A DNA stretch of 64,000 bases from Fen-1298 sp050015675 (GTDB lineage: Bacteria > Bacteroidota > Ignavibacteria > UBA10030), in assembly GCA_050015675.1 (NCBI GenBank), contig JBEKAY010000004.1:1-64000 (forward strand), in the 5' to 3' direction. Shown here in pieces: positions 26,621 through 37,700 of the stretch. Every line of letters starts with the position of its first letter. Position 1 is the stretch's first letter. Below the pieces are notes generated by a model. It worked only from the letters and a program-made list of their open reading frames with translations. It was not told the origin of the DNA and made no database searches. Made by a program: the position numbers and the translations under genes.

Positions 26621-27987
26621 GATTCCTCCGGTGAACGAGAATTCGAGCGCCACGATTTTGGAATCAACCGGGCGAGTTGCGACCAATCAATAGTGGGGTT
26701 CTCTCTTGCTGTTCGCACAGTCAAATACAATCCAATGATTCCCAAAATAATATTCGCGATCCACATTCCGACCCAGGGATCAAAAAAACCTCGGTCTGCG
26801 AGATTCTCGCCTCCTTTCAGGCACGCCCAATAAAATACAAAAAAACCCAAGCTGAGACTCGCGCTCATACCGAATGTTCCACGCCGCGACATAATGCCAA
26901 GCGGTGCACCAATAAATATGAAAACTATACAAGCAAATGGAATTGAAAATTTTTTATGAATTTCTACTAAATATGAGCGCACAGCCCGTTCATAACCATT
27001 GATATTTAAAAGATCATAACGAACTTCCGTTTGTTGAGAAGGATCTGCTTTTATTCCATTGAGGGGCGTTGTGTAGATCACAGAGGGTTCAATGGATTTC
27101 TTGACGTCCAGAATATCCTCCAATCGTTTGCCAGTGAGTTCTTTTAGGTGATGTTCAATAGTAGCTTCCAATGTTCGAATGCTGTCCACATTATGTGACA
27201 TCATTTGTACGCTCATCTCACGGTCGCCGCGGGAAATATCCGTTTCGCGCGAGCGCTGGAAATTGAATCCCTCTGCATCCATTACAATTCTATGCTTTTG
27301 AAATTGGATAATGCGGTACTGGCTTTTAACTTGATCGTTGATCTGATGGATTTCGCCATCCGATAAATCCATAATAAGTTTTCGATAATCGGTGGAGAAG
27401 GAAATCGTTCCCCGGTGCGCTGTGATAGTGGCAGTCATCATCGGTTTGGAATAGTCTAGAATAATTACTCCTTCGAGATCATTGGAATGCTCGAATGTCT
27501 TTCTCACCAAAATGCTATGCCCTTGTAGCAATTGAATAAACATTCCAGGCACCAAAGTTAAGGTTGGTCTTTTATGAGAAATATCATTCATAAGCACTTT
27601 CGTACGATGATTGGCATCTGGTAATACATCGTTGTTGAAGCTGATCAAAAGAAGACAGACAAGTATGGAAGCGGCAACCACCGGTGCAATCATTCGGTAA
27701 AGACTTACACCACTTGCTCGCATTGCGGTAATCTGGCTTGTAGAAGCTAATCCGCCAAATGCCATCAGCGTTGCCACAAGTACACCCATCGGTACAGCTA
27801 GTACAAGCATCCATGCAAGGTTGAGTATAACCAATTCAGCGATAACCGCCGCACTCAATCCTTTTCCAGTCAACTGGTCGAGAAATTTCATAATGAATTG
27901 AAGCAGGAAGATACACATTATTAAAACAACGGAAAAAATAAATGGTCCGATGTGCACACGGAGGATATGTCGCCAAAGAATATACAT
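26617..27987 (-). CDS. lptF: LPS export permease LptF (YjgP/YjgQ family)
   Basis: This is the partner permease of LptG. The opening MYILWRHILRVHIGPF and three N-terminal membrane segments (GVLVATLMAFGGLASTSQ between) are family-typical. The large periplasmic part (about 110-330) is longer than usual and includes a charged helical insert (TLEATIEHHLKELTGKR). The coupling-helix region ITAMRASGVSLYRM contacts LptB in homologues. I set the start at the ATG at 27987 (456 residues); the ORF extends to 28164 but those residues have no family character. lptB, lptC and lptA are not in the window. Confidence 0.85.
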   Translation of the reverse strand: MYILWRHILRVHIGPFIFSVVLIMCIFLLQFIMKFLDQLTGKGLSAAVIAELVILNLAWMLVLAVPMGVLVATLMAFGGLASTSQITAMRASGVSLYRMIAPVVAASILVCLLLISFNNDVLPDANHRTKVLMNDISHKRPTLTLVPGMFIQLLQGHSILVRKTFEHSNDLEGVIILDYSKPMMTATITAHRGTISFSTDYRKLIMDLSDGEIHQINDQVKSQYRIIQFQKHRIVMDAEGFNFQRSRETDISRGDREMSVQMMSHNVDSIRTLEATIEHHLKELTGKRLEDILDVKKSIEPSVIYTTPLNGIKADPSQQTEVRYDLLNINGYERAVRSYLVEIHKKFSIPFACIVFIFIGAPLGIMSRRGTFGMSASLSLGFFVFYWACLKGGENLADRGFFDPWVGMWIANIILGIIGLYLTVRTARENPTIDWSQLARLIPKSWRSNSRSPEES

Positions 27988-28449
27988 CTCATCGAAATAT
28001 AATGAGAATGTCTGCTCTTTACAAGTTTCTGATATTGCCTTTGCCCTCGATGGTAAGTATATTTCAAATAGAGAGAGTAAGATGTGTCTTAGAGGTATTC
28101 CTTGCTTGCAAAGGAAGCATGATGATTGAAAACCGCGTTGAAGCACATAAAATTGCACACTCACTTGTTACGTACCTGCAGCAAATTATTCCGTTGTTCA
28201 ATATGGATGATCCGCGATAGCAGAAAGTGGAGAACTATGAAAGATGATATTCTATCAAGCACAAATTGAGATGCACAATTTGCAAGATTCGATGAATCAA
28301 TTGCGGGGACAAATGCGAATCATCAGTTCCCTTCAAAACGAGTTCATCTCCACAACATATGTGCAGACTATCATACTTTGTGCGTACGAATTACTATCGA
28401 AATATACAGAGGTTGAATGTGCAGCACTATAAGAAGGACCTCAATAGCA
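27988..28449. other. 462-base gap between lptF and the REC-PAS gene
   Basis: This divergent promoter region contains two short plus-strand reading frames with possible ribosome sites. A 33-codon frame starts at 28117 (MMIENRVEAHKIAHSL, AAAGGAAG upstream) and a 62-codon frame at 28244. They lie in different frames, resemble nothing I know, and may be remnants or leader peptides. The TAG of the first and GTGGAG before the second are adjacent. Confidence 0.35.
28244..28432 (+). CDS. possible small protein upstream of the REC-PAS gene
   Basis: A 62-residue frame (MIFYQAQIEMHNLQDSMN at the start) predicted to be mostly helical, with GGAG about 11 bases upstream. It ends 17 bases before the REC-PAS ATG. 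A competing ATG at 28237 with better spacing yields only 10 codons. I see no family. It could be a real small regulator, a decayed gene, or chance. Confidence 0.25.
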   Translation: MIFYQAQIEMHNLQDSMNQLRGQMRIISSLQNEFISTTYVQTIILCAYELLSKYTEVECAAL

Positions 28450-30828
28450 ATGGTAAATCCTAAAATATTGATCGTCGAAGATGAAAACATTGTTGCGATA
28501 GACCTTCAAAAACGATTGATGAATCTCGGATACAGCATTGTTGGCATCGTTTCGACAGGCGAAGAAGCAGTTAAGAAAGCAATTGCAACATCACCTGATT
28601 TAGTATTAATGGATGTCCGTTTGAAGGGAGGGATGGATGGAATTGAAACAGCTTCGGCACTTCGGTTTCAGCATGGAATTGCTGTTGTGTTCCTTAGTGC
28701 GTATGCGGATAATGATACACTAAAGCGGGCGAGTAAAACGGAACCTTTCGGATACATTCTCAAACCATTTGAAGAACGTGAACTTCACACCACGATCGAG
28801 ATGGCTCTCTACAGAAGAGAATTAGAGCGGAAGTTCAAAGAGAATGAAACTTGGTACGGTACTACGCTACGCAGTATTGGTGAAGCGGTCATTTCTACGG
28901 ATACGTTGGGCGCCATCAAATTTATGAATACTGTAGCAGAAAATCTTACGGGTTGGAAGTTGAGCGAAGCGCTTGGAGAAGATTTGCAGAAAGTATTCCG
29001 GACGGCAGAAAAAACAATAAAACCTAACTTTACAAATCCGGTTGACCAAATTCTAAAGAACAAAATTACAGCAGTGTTGAAAAATCATGCCACGCTTATT
29101 TCGCGCGAAGGAAAAGAAATTCCAATTGACGAAAATGCCTCACCAATTACGGATGAACTTGGAAAGACAGTTGGCGTCGTGTTGGTATTTCAGGATGTTT
29201 CGGAACGTAAGCGGGTTCAAGAAGCGCTGAAGACCTCGCAGGAATATGCACACAGTATCATCAACAGTTCGCTCGATATGATTATTGCAGTTGATAAAAA
29301 TCGGAACATTATCGAGTTTAACAAAGCTGCTGAAGAGACATTGGGTTATACCATGAAAGAAATCTTGGGAAAACATGTGAGCATCATATTTGCTGATCCG
29401 GAGGAAAGCAATAAAGTACACAAAACGACAGTCGAACAAGGTCGCTGTGTGCAGGAAGTAGTGAACAAGCGAAAAAATGGTGAATTATTCCAGAGTTTAC
29501 TATCATCATCTGTTCTGCGGAATGTAAAAGGTGAAATGATTGGTGTGATGGGAGTGTCGCGCGATATTACGGAAAAAAATAGCGCTGAACAAGCGTTACG
29601 TGAAAGCGAGGAACGATACCGTACACTTGTCGAACTCTCACCTGATCCGATTGTTGCTCATACAAACGGCAAGGTCGTCTTTGTGAATACAGCCGCGGTG
29701 CAAATATTTGCCGCCAAGTCGCCAGATGATTTAATCGGACAGTCAGTCATAGAGATGGTTCATCCGGATAATCGTGTCATTGTGAAAGATCGAATTCTGC
29801 AAATGTTAAAGGAAGGAAAACGCGTACCAACTATTGAAGAGAAATTAATTCGGCTGGATGGAACAACATTTGAAGCAGAGGTTGCAGCAATGCCGTTTTT
29901 ATGGAAGGGGAAATCCGCTATTCAAGTTGTACTGCGCGATGTAACGGAGCGAATAAAAGCGGAACAAGCCATGCGTGGTTCAGAAGCGAAGTACCGATCG
30001 CTCGTTGAAAATGTGCTAGATGGGGTTTATCAAACAACTCCAGATGGAGAAATTCTAACAGCAAATCCGGCGCTGGCTCGAATGCTTGGATACGATTCTG
30101 AAATCGATTTACTCCTTCTCAATGCTGAAAAAGAACTTTACATTGATTCAGAAGAGCGGCGACAGTACTTAAAACTTCTCAATAAAGGAGAACGAGTCAA
30201 GAACGCCGAGTTTAAACTTCGGCGGAAAGATGGTCAGATCATCGATGTGTTAGAAAATGCCCGCGCGGTTCGGAGTCGCGTTGGTGATATCTTATATTAT
30301 GAAGGAACGATTACAGACATCACAGAATTGAAGAATATGCAAGAGGCATTGCGCATTAGTGAAGAACGCTTCCGCGCATTCATCGACCAAAGTGCCGAGG
30401 CAATCTGGTGCGTTGAATCTCCTGAACCAATGTCGATTCGTTTATCCGAAGAGAGACAAATTAAATATTTAATGGAAATTGGCTGCTTAACAGAATGCAA
30501 CAATACGATGGCGAGAATGTACGGTCTTGATTGTGCCGAGCAGCTCCTCGGAGCAAAATTGAAAGACTTGCTTGATCCGGCAAATCCTGCAAATATTGAA
30601 TATCTACGGTCATTTATTCGATCGAATTATCGGCTCGTCAACGCTGCATCTCACGAAATTGACCCAGAAGGTAAATCGAAATATTTCTTGAATAATATGA
30701 TTGGTGTTGTTAAAGGAGATAAACTTGTGCGTGTGTGGGGCACGCAACGCGATATTACAGGAGAGAAGCAAGCTGAAAAGATTAAGGGAATAGCAGTATC
30801 AAAAAAACAAAGAAATAAAAAGCGCTGA
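28450..30828 (+). CDS. REC-PAS(5) signalling protein without kinase domain
   Basis: This 792-residue protein has an N-terminal receiver (about 1-125; ILIVEDENIVAID, Asp in LVLMDVRLKGGMDG, Lys in YILKPFEERE). About five PAS/PAC units follow, each closed by a DIT/DVT-type linker (VFQDVSERKRVQEALK, VSRDITEKNSAEQAL, VLRDVTERIKAEQAM, TITDITELKNMQEAL, TQRDITGEKQAEK). After the last PAC it stops in a Lys-rich tail (KKQRNKKR) with no HisKA, HATPase, GGDEF or other output. It may be a scaffold or sensor feeding the next gene, or it may have lost a kinase part. The ATG at 28450 is preferred over an upstream start at 28417. Confidence 0.88.
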   Translation: MVNPKILIVEDENIVAIDLQKRLMNLGYSIVGIVSTGEEAVKKAIATSPDLVLMDVRLKGGMDGIETASALRFQHGIAVVFLSAYADNDTLKRASKTEPFGYILKPFEERELHTTIEMALYRRELERKFKENETWYGTTLRSIGEAVISTDTLGAIKFMNTVAENLTGWKLSEALGEDLQKVFRTAEKTIKPNFTNPVDQILKNKITAVLKNHATLISREGKEIPIDENASPITDELGKTVGVVLVFQDVSERKRVQEALKTSQEYAHSIINSSLDMIIAVDKNRNIIEFNKAAEETLGYTMKEILGKHVSIIFADPEESNKVHKTTVEQGRCVQEVVNKRKNGELFQSLLSSSVLRNVKGEMIGVMGVSRDITEKNSAEQALRESEERYRTLVELSPDPIVAHTNGKVVFVNTAAVQIFAAKSPDDLIGQSVIEMVHPDNRVIVKDRILQMLKEGKRVPTIEEKLIRLDGTTFEAEVAAMPFLWKGKSAIQVVLRDVTERIKAEQAMRGSEAKYRSLVENVLDGVYQTTPDGEILTANPALARMLGYDSEIDLLLLNAEKELYIDSEERRQYLKLLNKGERVKNAEFKLRRKDGQIIDVLENARAVRSRVGDILYYEGTITDITELKNMQEALRISEERFRAFIDQSAEAIWCVESPEPMSIRLSEERQIKYLMEIGCLTECNNTMARMYGLDCAEQLLGAKLKDLLDPANPANIEYLRSFIRSNYRLVNAASHEIDPEGKSKYFLNNMIGVVKGDKLVRVWGTQRDITGEKQAEKIKGIAVSKKQRNKKR

Positions 30829-30882
30829 CATTGAATCGATATCACTAAAATGCGGAGAATCAACTCTTAACACTTTGTTGCA

Positions 30883-33800
30883 GTGATTGCAGTTGAAACA
30901 TTGCGTGATGATAGAGAAAGAAATTGTTTTGTGATTAAAAATGTTAACGAAAAAGAACGGCTTCAAGAACTTCACGAGTACGATATTATTGATACTCAAC
31001 CGGAGGCTGAATTCGATGCACTGACAACACTCGCGGCGCAGATTTGCGCTGTGCCGATTGCGCTTATCAATTTCGTGGATGCAGAAAGAGTATGGTTCAA
31101 ATCGAAAGTAGGATTTGATGGACAAGAGATGCCGCGCGACCAATCATTTTGTAATGAAGCGATAAAACAAAAAGAATTGCTCCTCGTTGAGGATACGGAA
31201 AAAGATGCTCGCTTCTCATCTTTGCCGGTTGTAATGCGCGGTCCAAAGTTTCGTTTTTATGCCGGAGCACCGCTTATCAGTCCACATGGACATATGCTAG
31301 GCACACTATGTGTTTTGGATACGAAGCCCCGTTCATTTACAGAGGAACAACAATCTGCACTTCAAGAATTAAGTCATCTTGTAGTCTCGCAACTTGAATT
31401 GCGCCGTAATGTTCACATGCTGAAAACAACATTGGCGGAAAATAAACGCATAGAGCAAGAGTTGCGGAACAGCCAGCAAGAATATAAACACATCATCGAT
31501 TCGGCGAATGAACTCATTTATCGGACAGACGAGAACGGTTTAATCACATTCTTTAATCCCGCTGCAACTCGTTTGCTTAAATATGATCAAGATAAACTCA
31601 TTGGTCATCATTACCGGGAGTTGGTTCATCCGTCGTACCGTAAATCTGTTGAAAAATATTATGGTGTGCAGTTTCTCAAAAGAATACCGGTAACCTCTCA
31701 TGAAGTTCCAGCTCTGGCAAAAGATGGCAGTATTGTGTGGCTTGGACAGAATGTGCACCTGTTGTTTCAAAACGAAAAGATTAGGGGATTTTCTATCATT
31801 GCTCGTGACATTACTGAAAAAAAACGCGTTGAAGAGCGGGTCGCGGAAAGTGAACGTAAATTATTGACTGTTATCAATACGGTGAACGAAGGAATTACTT
31901 TAAGTGATGAAAGTGGATTCTTCGAAGTGTTTAATCCTCGTATGGAGGAACTCACAGGCTATTCCTTGAATGAAGCAAACGATAATCCTGATTTTAACAG
32001 ATTGCTTTCTCCAACTGAAGATGAGTATCAACAGATGCTCTCTAAACAGAAGGGACTATTGATCGCAGACAGAGTACAGGAATCGGAAATTGTGATTCAC
32101 ACAAAATCCGGTGAAAAGAAAATTCTCTTGATGTCTTCTTCATTGGTAAAATATAATAATCGGAAGATGATGCTGAGTGTTTACCGTGATATAACGGAAC
32201 GCAAGAAAGCGGAGCAGGCAATACGGACAAGCGCAAAACGATTCCGCATATTCTTCGAAAACAATCCGATACCTACTTGGGTGTTTGATCTTGAATCCTG
32301 CCAATTTCTCGAAGTGAATAACGCAGCTATCAATCACTATGGATATTCAAGGGAAGAATTTCTTACAATGAATATAATGGATCTCCGTTCTCCGGAAGAT
32401 ACCGAGAGTTTGCAGGAAGCGCTTGAAACGATTAAAACGAGAGAGTCCAACACAGCGGAAGGCAGACATTGGCTCAAGGATGGCACTATAATCGATGTAC
32501 ATCTTTCTTGGCATAATTTGGATTATGACAACCGTAGCGCTGTGTTGGTTGTTGCCCAAGATATTACGGAATCCAAACGGGCAAACGAAGAGCTTCGGCA
32601 AGCAAAGGAAGCAGCAGAAATTGCGAATAAAGCAAAAAGCGAATTTCTTGCTAATATGAGCCACGAAATACGAACGCCAATGAATGGTGTCATGGGAACG
32701 ATCAGCCTGCTGGCGGATACTCAATTAACAATTGAACAACAAGAGTATATAGAAACCATACGTTTGAGCGGAGATGCCTTGCTCAATGTCATAAACGATA
32801 TTCTTGATTTCTCGAAAATCGAGTCGAACGAAATTGAAATGGAAGAACATGCATTCCGCATTGAAACTTGTATCGAGGAAACCTTCGACCTCTTTGCCAT
32901 TCAAGCGGATCAAAAAGGCATTGATCTCGTGTATTGGATTGATGAGAAAGTACCGCAAGTAGTAGTAGTTGATGCAACACGATTACGGCAAGTGCTTGTG
33001 AATCTCGTCAGTAATGCTATCAAATTTACTGAGCGCGGCGAAATACATATCGTTGTATCGAAGGCGTCTGAGAAAGATGGCAAAATTGAACTTCTCTTTT
33101 CTGTACGAGACACTGGCATCGGCATTCCATCCGATCGAATTCATAAACTTTTTAGACCGTTTTCGCAAGTCGATTCGTCTTCCACAAGAAAATATGGCGG
33201 ATCAGGTCTTGGACTTGCTATCTGTGCACGTGCTGTCGCTTTGCTCGATGGTCATATCTGGGTTGAAAACAAATCCACGGAAGGCAGCACATTCCGTTTT
33301 ACGATCATCGTATCTGAACACATCAAAGATTCGCAAGAACAGAATTTGTGTCCGCCCTTGATCAACAAAACAATGATGGCGTTAGTTATCGATGACAATA
33401 AAACGTGCCGTCAAATAATAGAAAACTTGTTGCTGGAATGGGGATTTATTGCACACTCTGCTGCAACGGTAGAGGAAGCTCTTTCCATCGTTAAAGATAA
33501 TCAGTCATTCGATGTCGTGGTAGCAGAGCAAACACCAGCAGATTACAGCGGGATGCATTTGAAAGAAAAAATACGCAGAGCAAACGGAAAGCCCGATGTT
33601 GCCTTCATTATTTTAGCTCTACGTGCGAAACGCGACCAAATCGTCAGAACAAATAACGAAATTCTTCATGTGGTTTTAAAACCTGTTCGGCATCGCGTGT
33701 TGTACGGTGCGCTTGCTGCAATTGTGGAACAATCAACAGGTATGCCATTATCATCGTCTGCCATGAGTGTATCACAAAAAAAACGTATTGCCCTGCCGCC

Positions 33801-34182
33801 AATGAATATCTTAATCGCGGAAGACAATACAATTAACCAGAAACTCATCGTGCGTGTTTTAAAAATTCTTGGTGAGGAAGTAGATATAGCGAATAATGGA
33901 TTGGAAGCGTTGAATGCAGCACGTAAAAAGAATTACGATATAATATTAATGGATATCCAAATGCCGGAGATGGATGGTTATGAGGCAACGCGGCGAATCC
34001 GTGCTGATGTGGCAAAGACAAATCAACCGATTATCATTGCAATGACGGCAAACGCTATACAGGGCGATCGTCAAAAATGCATGGAAGTTGGAATGAACGA
34101 CTATATGAGCAAACCAATTCTGATCGATGATGTCAAGCGCATTATAAAAAAATGGTACGAAACAATTCACGGTCAATTCTAA
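30883..34182 (+). CDS. hybrid sensor histidine kinase GAF-PAS3-HisKA-HATPase-REC-REC
   Basis: Domains in order: GAF (about 30-175; RVWFKSKVGFDGQEMPRDQS), three PAS/PAC units (about 195-575), HisKA with His594 in FLANMSHEIRTPMNG, HATPase_c with N box LVNLVSNAIKFTE and G boxes DTGIGIPSDR and YGGSGLGLAI, then two receivers. The first receiver (about 830-950) has Glu882 in VVVAEQTPAD where Asp is expected, so it probably cannot be phosphorylated. The second is normal, with Asp1024 in ILMDIQMPEMDG. The start is uncertain: GTG at 30883 or GTG at 30931. No membrane segments are visible, so it is cytosolic. The HPt gene follows after 12 bases. Confidence 0.92.
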   Translation: MIAVETLRDDRERNCFVIKNVNEKERLQELHEYDIIDTQPEAEFDALTTLAAQICAVPIALINFVDAERVWFKSKVGFDGQEMPRDQSFCNEAIKQKELLLVEDTEKDARFSSLPVVMRGPKFRFYAGAPLISPHGHMLGTLCVLDTKPRSFTEEQQSALQELSHLVVSQLELRRNVHMLKTTLAENKRIEQELRNSQQEYKHIIDSANELIYRTDENGLITFFNPAATRLLKYDQDKLIGHHYRELVHPSYRKSVEKYYGVQFLKRIPVTSHEVPALAKDGSIVWLGQNVHLLFQNEKIRGFSIIARDITEKKRVEERVAESERKLLTVINTVNEGITLSDESGFFEVFNPRMEELTGYSLNEANDNPDFNRLLSPTEDEYQQMLSKQKGLLIADRVQESEIVIHTKSGEKKILLMSSSLVKYNNRKMMLSVYRDITERKKAEQAIRTSAKRFRIFFENNPIPTWVFDLESCQFLEVNNAAINHYGYSREEFLTMNIMDLRSPEDTESLQEALETIKTRESNTAEGRHWLKDGTIIDVHLSWHNLDYDNRSAVLVVAQDITESKRANEELRQAKEAAEIANKAKSEFLANMSHEIRTPMNGVMGTISLLADTQLTIEQQEYIETIRLSGDALLNVINDILDFSKIESNEIEMEEHAFRIETCIEETFDLFAIQADQKGIDLVYWIDEKVPQVVVVDATRLRQVLVNLVSNAIKFTERGEIHIVVSKASEKDGKIELLFSVRDTGIGIPSDRIHKLFRPFSQVDSSSTRKYGGSGLGLAICARAVALLDGHIWVENKSTEGSTFRFTIIVSEHIKDSQEQNLCPPLINKTMMALVIDDNKTCRQIIENLLLEWGFIAHSAATVEEALSIVKDNQSFDVVVAEQTPADYSGMHLKEKIRRANGKPDVAFIILALRAKRDQIVRTNNEILHVVLKPVRHRVLYGALAAIVEQSTGMPLSSSAMSVSQKKRIALPPMNILIAEDNTINQKLIVRVLKILGEEVDIANNGLEALNAARKKNYDIILMDIQMPEMDGYEATRRIRADVAKTNQPIIIAMTANAIQGDRQKCMEVGMNDYMSKPILIDDVKRIIKKWYETIHGQF

Positions 34183-34194
34183 CGAGAGAATAAT

Positions 34195-34566
34195 ATGCCC
34201 ACAACAGACACAACACCTTCGAATCCTCTTCTTACACGACTGCAGGAATTGGAGCAGGAAACAGATTTCGAATTTGTTATTGAATTGATCGACATTTATA
34301 TAAATGAAACACCGAAACAAATTCAGGCAATTGCAGCATCGTTAACAACGAAAACCTCCGCCTCGCTTATGATTGCCGCCCATACGCTTAAAGGAAGTAG
34401 TTTGAATCTTGGCGCCAAACAATTAGGCGCACTTTGCCTGAAATTAGAAGAATTAGGACGTGCAGGCAAGTCGATCCCAGAAGGCAGCAGTATGGCGGAA
34501 ATAGAGAATGAATTTGAAAACGTTAAAACAATGCTGCTTGCGTTTAAGCATAGCAGACAGAAGTGA
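34195..34566 (+). CDS. HPt domain phosphotransfer protein
   Basis: This 123-residue stand-alone histidine phosphotransfer protein has phospho-acceptor His63 in the motif IAAHTLKGSSLNLGA, followed by LGALCLKLEELGRAG, the standard HPt helix pair. It sits 12 bases after the hybrid kinase and so should accept phosphate from receiver 2 (Asp1024). It could then pass it to receivers such as the REC-PAS protein or the twin CheY-like proteins at 24336 and 24934. The onward target is inferred only. Confidence 0.9.
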   Translation: MPTTDTTPSNPLLTRLQELEQETDFEFVIELIDIYINETPKQIQAIAASLTTKTSASLMIAAHTLKGSSLNLGAKQLGALCLKLEELGRAGKSIPEGSSMAEIENEFENVKTMLLAFKHSRQK

Positions 34567-34793
34567 AGAATTGCTGCTTTGTTCTTGAACGGTGCTTGCA
34601 ATTTTGATTTCTTTTCGCTAAGTTTTTCTAAGTGAATGGTGTGTTTATTGGAAAAGGCATTTAACACTATGAACGTTGTTTTTTTTCTATACCCTCATTT
34701 AAAACCCTCCCGGAGCCATATCGAACGGTTGCGACCATTCTGAACTGGCAGTTAAAAAGTATTCTTTAATAATTAAACGACTAACGAGCGCTC

Positions 34794-37700
34794 GTGGTTC
34801 CGCATAAATTTATTATTCGGATAGGAAGTGTCTGGTGGAGTGGTGCGTTGTTCGCTCTGGTTCTTTTCTGCCGGATGCCGACTGAAGCATCTGACCACCT
34901 GTTCGCAGCGAATGACGAAATATATCATTTCACTGCTGGGCCGGATTCGACGCTGTCACAACAGCAACACTCAACAGGCAAACTCTCTCGACGTGCCAAA
35001 GCTGCACAGCGACGGATGTCAACCAGTACAGCAAGTATTGTAACTCGTGATACCTCGCGCCTTACGTTGGAAGCAATACGTGCACTTCCACGGGATTCTT
35101 CTGCGCGACTTGCACAATTCCAATATGTCCGCAAAGATAAACCGGCTGAAGATGGTACGTATCACAAACGTCATCCGCTGTTCCTTTTGGATCCGCCCAT
35201 AGTCAAACATCAAGCAATTTTAGATTCCACTAGGTGGGTGTACCGCCTGCGTGAAACTGTGGATGAAAAAGATACGCACATATTAACCGAAGTACCATTA
35301 GAGGAATATTCCTCACTTCGATTGAAGAGAGCCATGCGGCAAAACTGGGAATCGATGACCCAATTCTATCAGCTTCAGGGTGAAACGAAAACCACATTGG
35401 GCGATGTGTTTGGAAAGATCACAAAGATTGAAGTTCCGGTTCCCAAAAACCCGATCTTCAGCATCTTCGGCCCAAGTAGAATATCTATGACTATCAATGG
35501 TGCAATTGATATTCATGCGGGGTTTCGTAATACCAAATCGGATCTTGTTACTTCAAGCGCATTGGGGCAGAGCCAAAGCACACCTGATTTCAAACAAGAA
35601 ATTCAAGTGAACGTAAAGGGCGAAATTGGCGATAAGTTGAAGGTTGATGCCGATTGGAACACGCAGCGCACGTTCGAATATGAAAACCAGCTCCATGTCA
35701 AGTACCAGGGTTACGAAGACGAGCTTGTACAAAGTGTAGAAGCGGGCAACGTGTCACTCCCCACCAATTCTTCATTTATTTCGGGTGGTTCGGCATTGTT
35801 TGGTATTATGGCAAAATTTCAGATCGGACCATTGCGATTGACTACTGTAACCACGCAAAAGAAAGGACAGATCAAAGAGCTTTCCGTTTCCGGCGGCGGA
35901 CAATCTACTCCGATAGAAATACGCCCGGCAAATTATTCCAGATGCCACTTCTTTATCGATACATCGTACATCAAATATTATGACAATGAGTATCAAGTCC
36001 CACCAACAATTACGCCGGAAATGCAAGCGAAACATATTCGTGAAATTGAAGTATGGATTTCTACAACAACGGAAAATGACCCAGCAAAATACAGAAATGT
36101 TCTTGCTTTGATGGATCAGACGGAAGTAGAAGCCGCGAAAAATAATCCTGCAGCTCGTCTCCCAAATGCAAAGAGTCCAAATCGGGGTCAGCTTGAAGAA
36201 GGAAGATTTATTAAACTTGATCAAGCAGATTTTGACTGTGATCCTTATGCTGGAATTATTTCTCTTCACAGCCAGCCGCAAGATAACCAAGCCGTTGCAG
36301 TCTATTATATGTTAGATAATAATAAATCTATCGGTCAATCGAGCCAGACACAAAAAGATTCTTTGAATCTTGTCCTGAAACTTGTTCGTCCATCGCAGCT
36401 TGGTCCAACATTACAGCCCGCTTGGAATATGATGCTGAAGAACCGATATTCTCTCGGCGGCACAGGCATAGATAAATCGAGTTTTGAATTCCATGTAGAT
36501 TATCAACTGCCGGGTCAAACACCTGTGACGGATGTAACACTTCAGAATGTCGGGGTGATGGAAATGCTTGGTTTGGATCGATTTAGCACCGACAATACGA
36601 CGGCAAAACCTGATAAGGTATTTGATTACCTTCCCGGCGTTACTATTAATGAAACGCGGGGGGAAATTATTTTCCCCACGGTGGAACCGTTCGACTCATC
36701 GAGTATGATTAATTATTTTTTGAAACATGGTGGCATTTCTGTAGCTGATGCACAAACGTATGCAAGTTCATATGCTTATGGTGCAATTTATACCAAAGAC
36801 CTACCCGATGCGGGGAACGATCCACGTAACCTATACTATATGCGCGGCACGGTAAAATCAGCACAAGCTGCAAGTTACTCGGTTGGTTTTAATATTGTCG
36901 AAGGAAGTGTGCAAGTAATTGTCGATGGTCAGTTAGCGACACCGGGTGTTGATTACACGGTTGATTATATCTCCGGTAAGGTTACTATCAGGAATCAAGC
37001 GTATCTCAGTCCGGGGCGCAACGTCCAAATCAAGTACGAAGCAAACGACATGTTTCAGCTTGCTTCAAAATCGCTGATTGGCGCGCGTGGTGAATTTAAT
37101 CTGGGCAAAAACTCTTCACTTGGTTTTACAATTATGAATTACAGCCAGCAATCGCTAAGCGATAAAGTGCGGCTTGGTGAGGAACCTATCAGCAACATGA
37201 TTATGGGAATTGATGGAGGAACCACGCTGGACGCAAACTGGCTGACTAATGCGCTGAATTATCTGCCAGGCATTAAAACAACGGCGTTATCACAAATTTC
37301 TCTCCGCGGTGAGGTGGCATATGTACTGCCGAACCCGAACACGCGTACCAGTCCGATCTCTAGTGATGGCGGTAAAGGAGTTGCGTATATCGACGACTTT
37401 GAAGGTGCTCGCCAGATCATTCCTCTTGGCGTTTTGTATGCCGGATGGAAAGATGCAAGTGCACCATGGTATATCAAAAATTTAGATTCATCTTATGTAC
37501 CTGTATCCGACCCGCTCAATGGTAGTGAATACATTCCGACACCAGATGATCCATATTCAATCGGCATCAAAGCGGACATAGAAAAGATGTACTATAAGGG
37601 GAAAGCTTGCTGGTTCAACGTTGTGCCCAGTGATGTTAATATTCCTGACATATGGGGAAATCGCAAATCATTTGCTTCAGGTGAGGGACAAGTGACCTCT

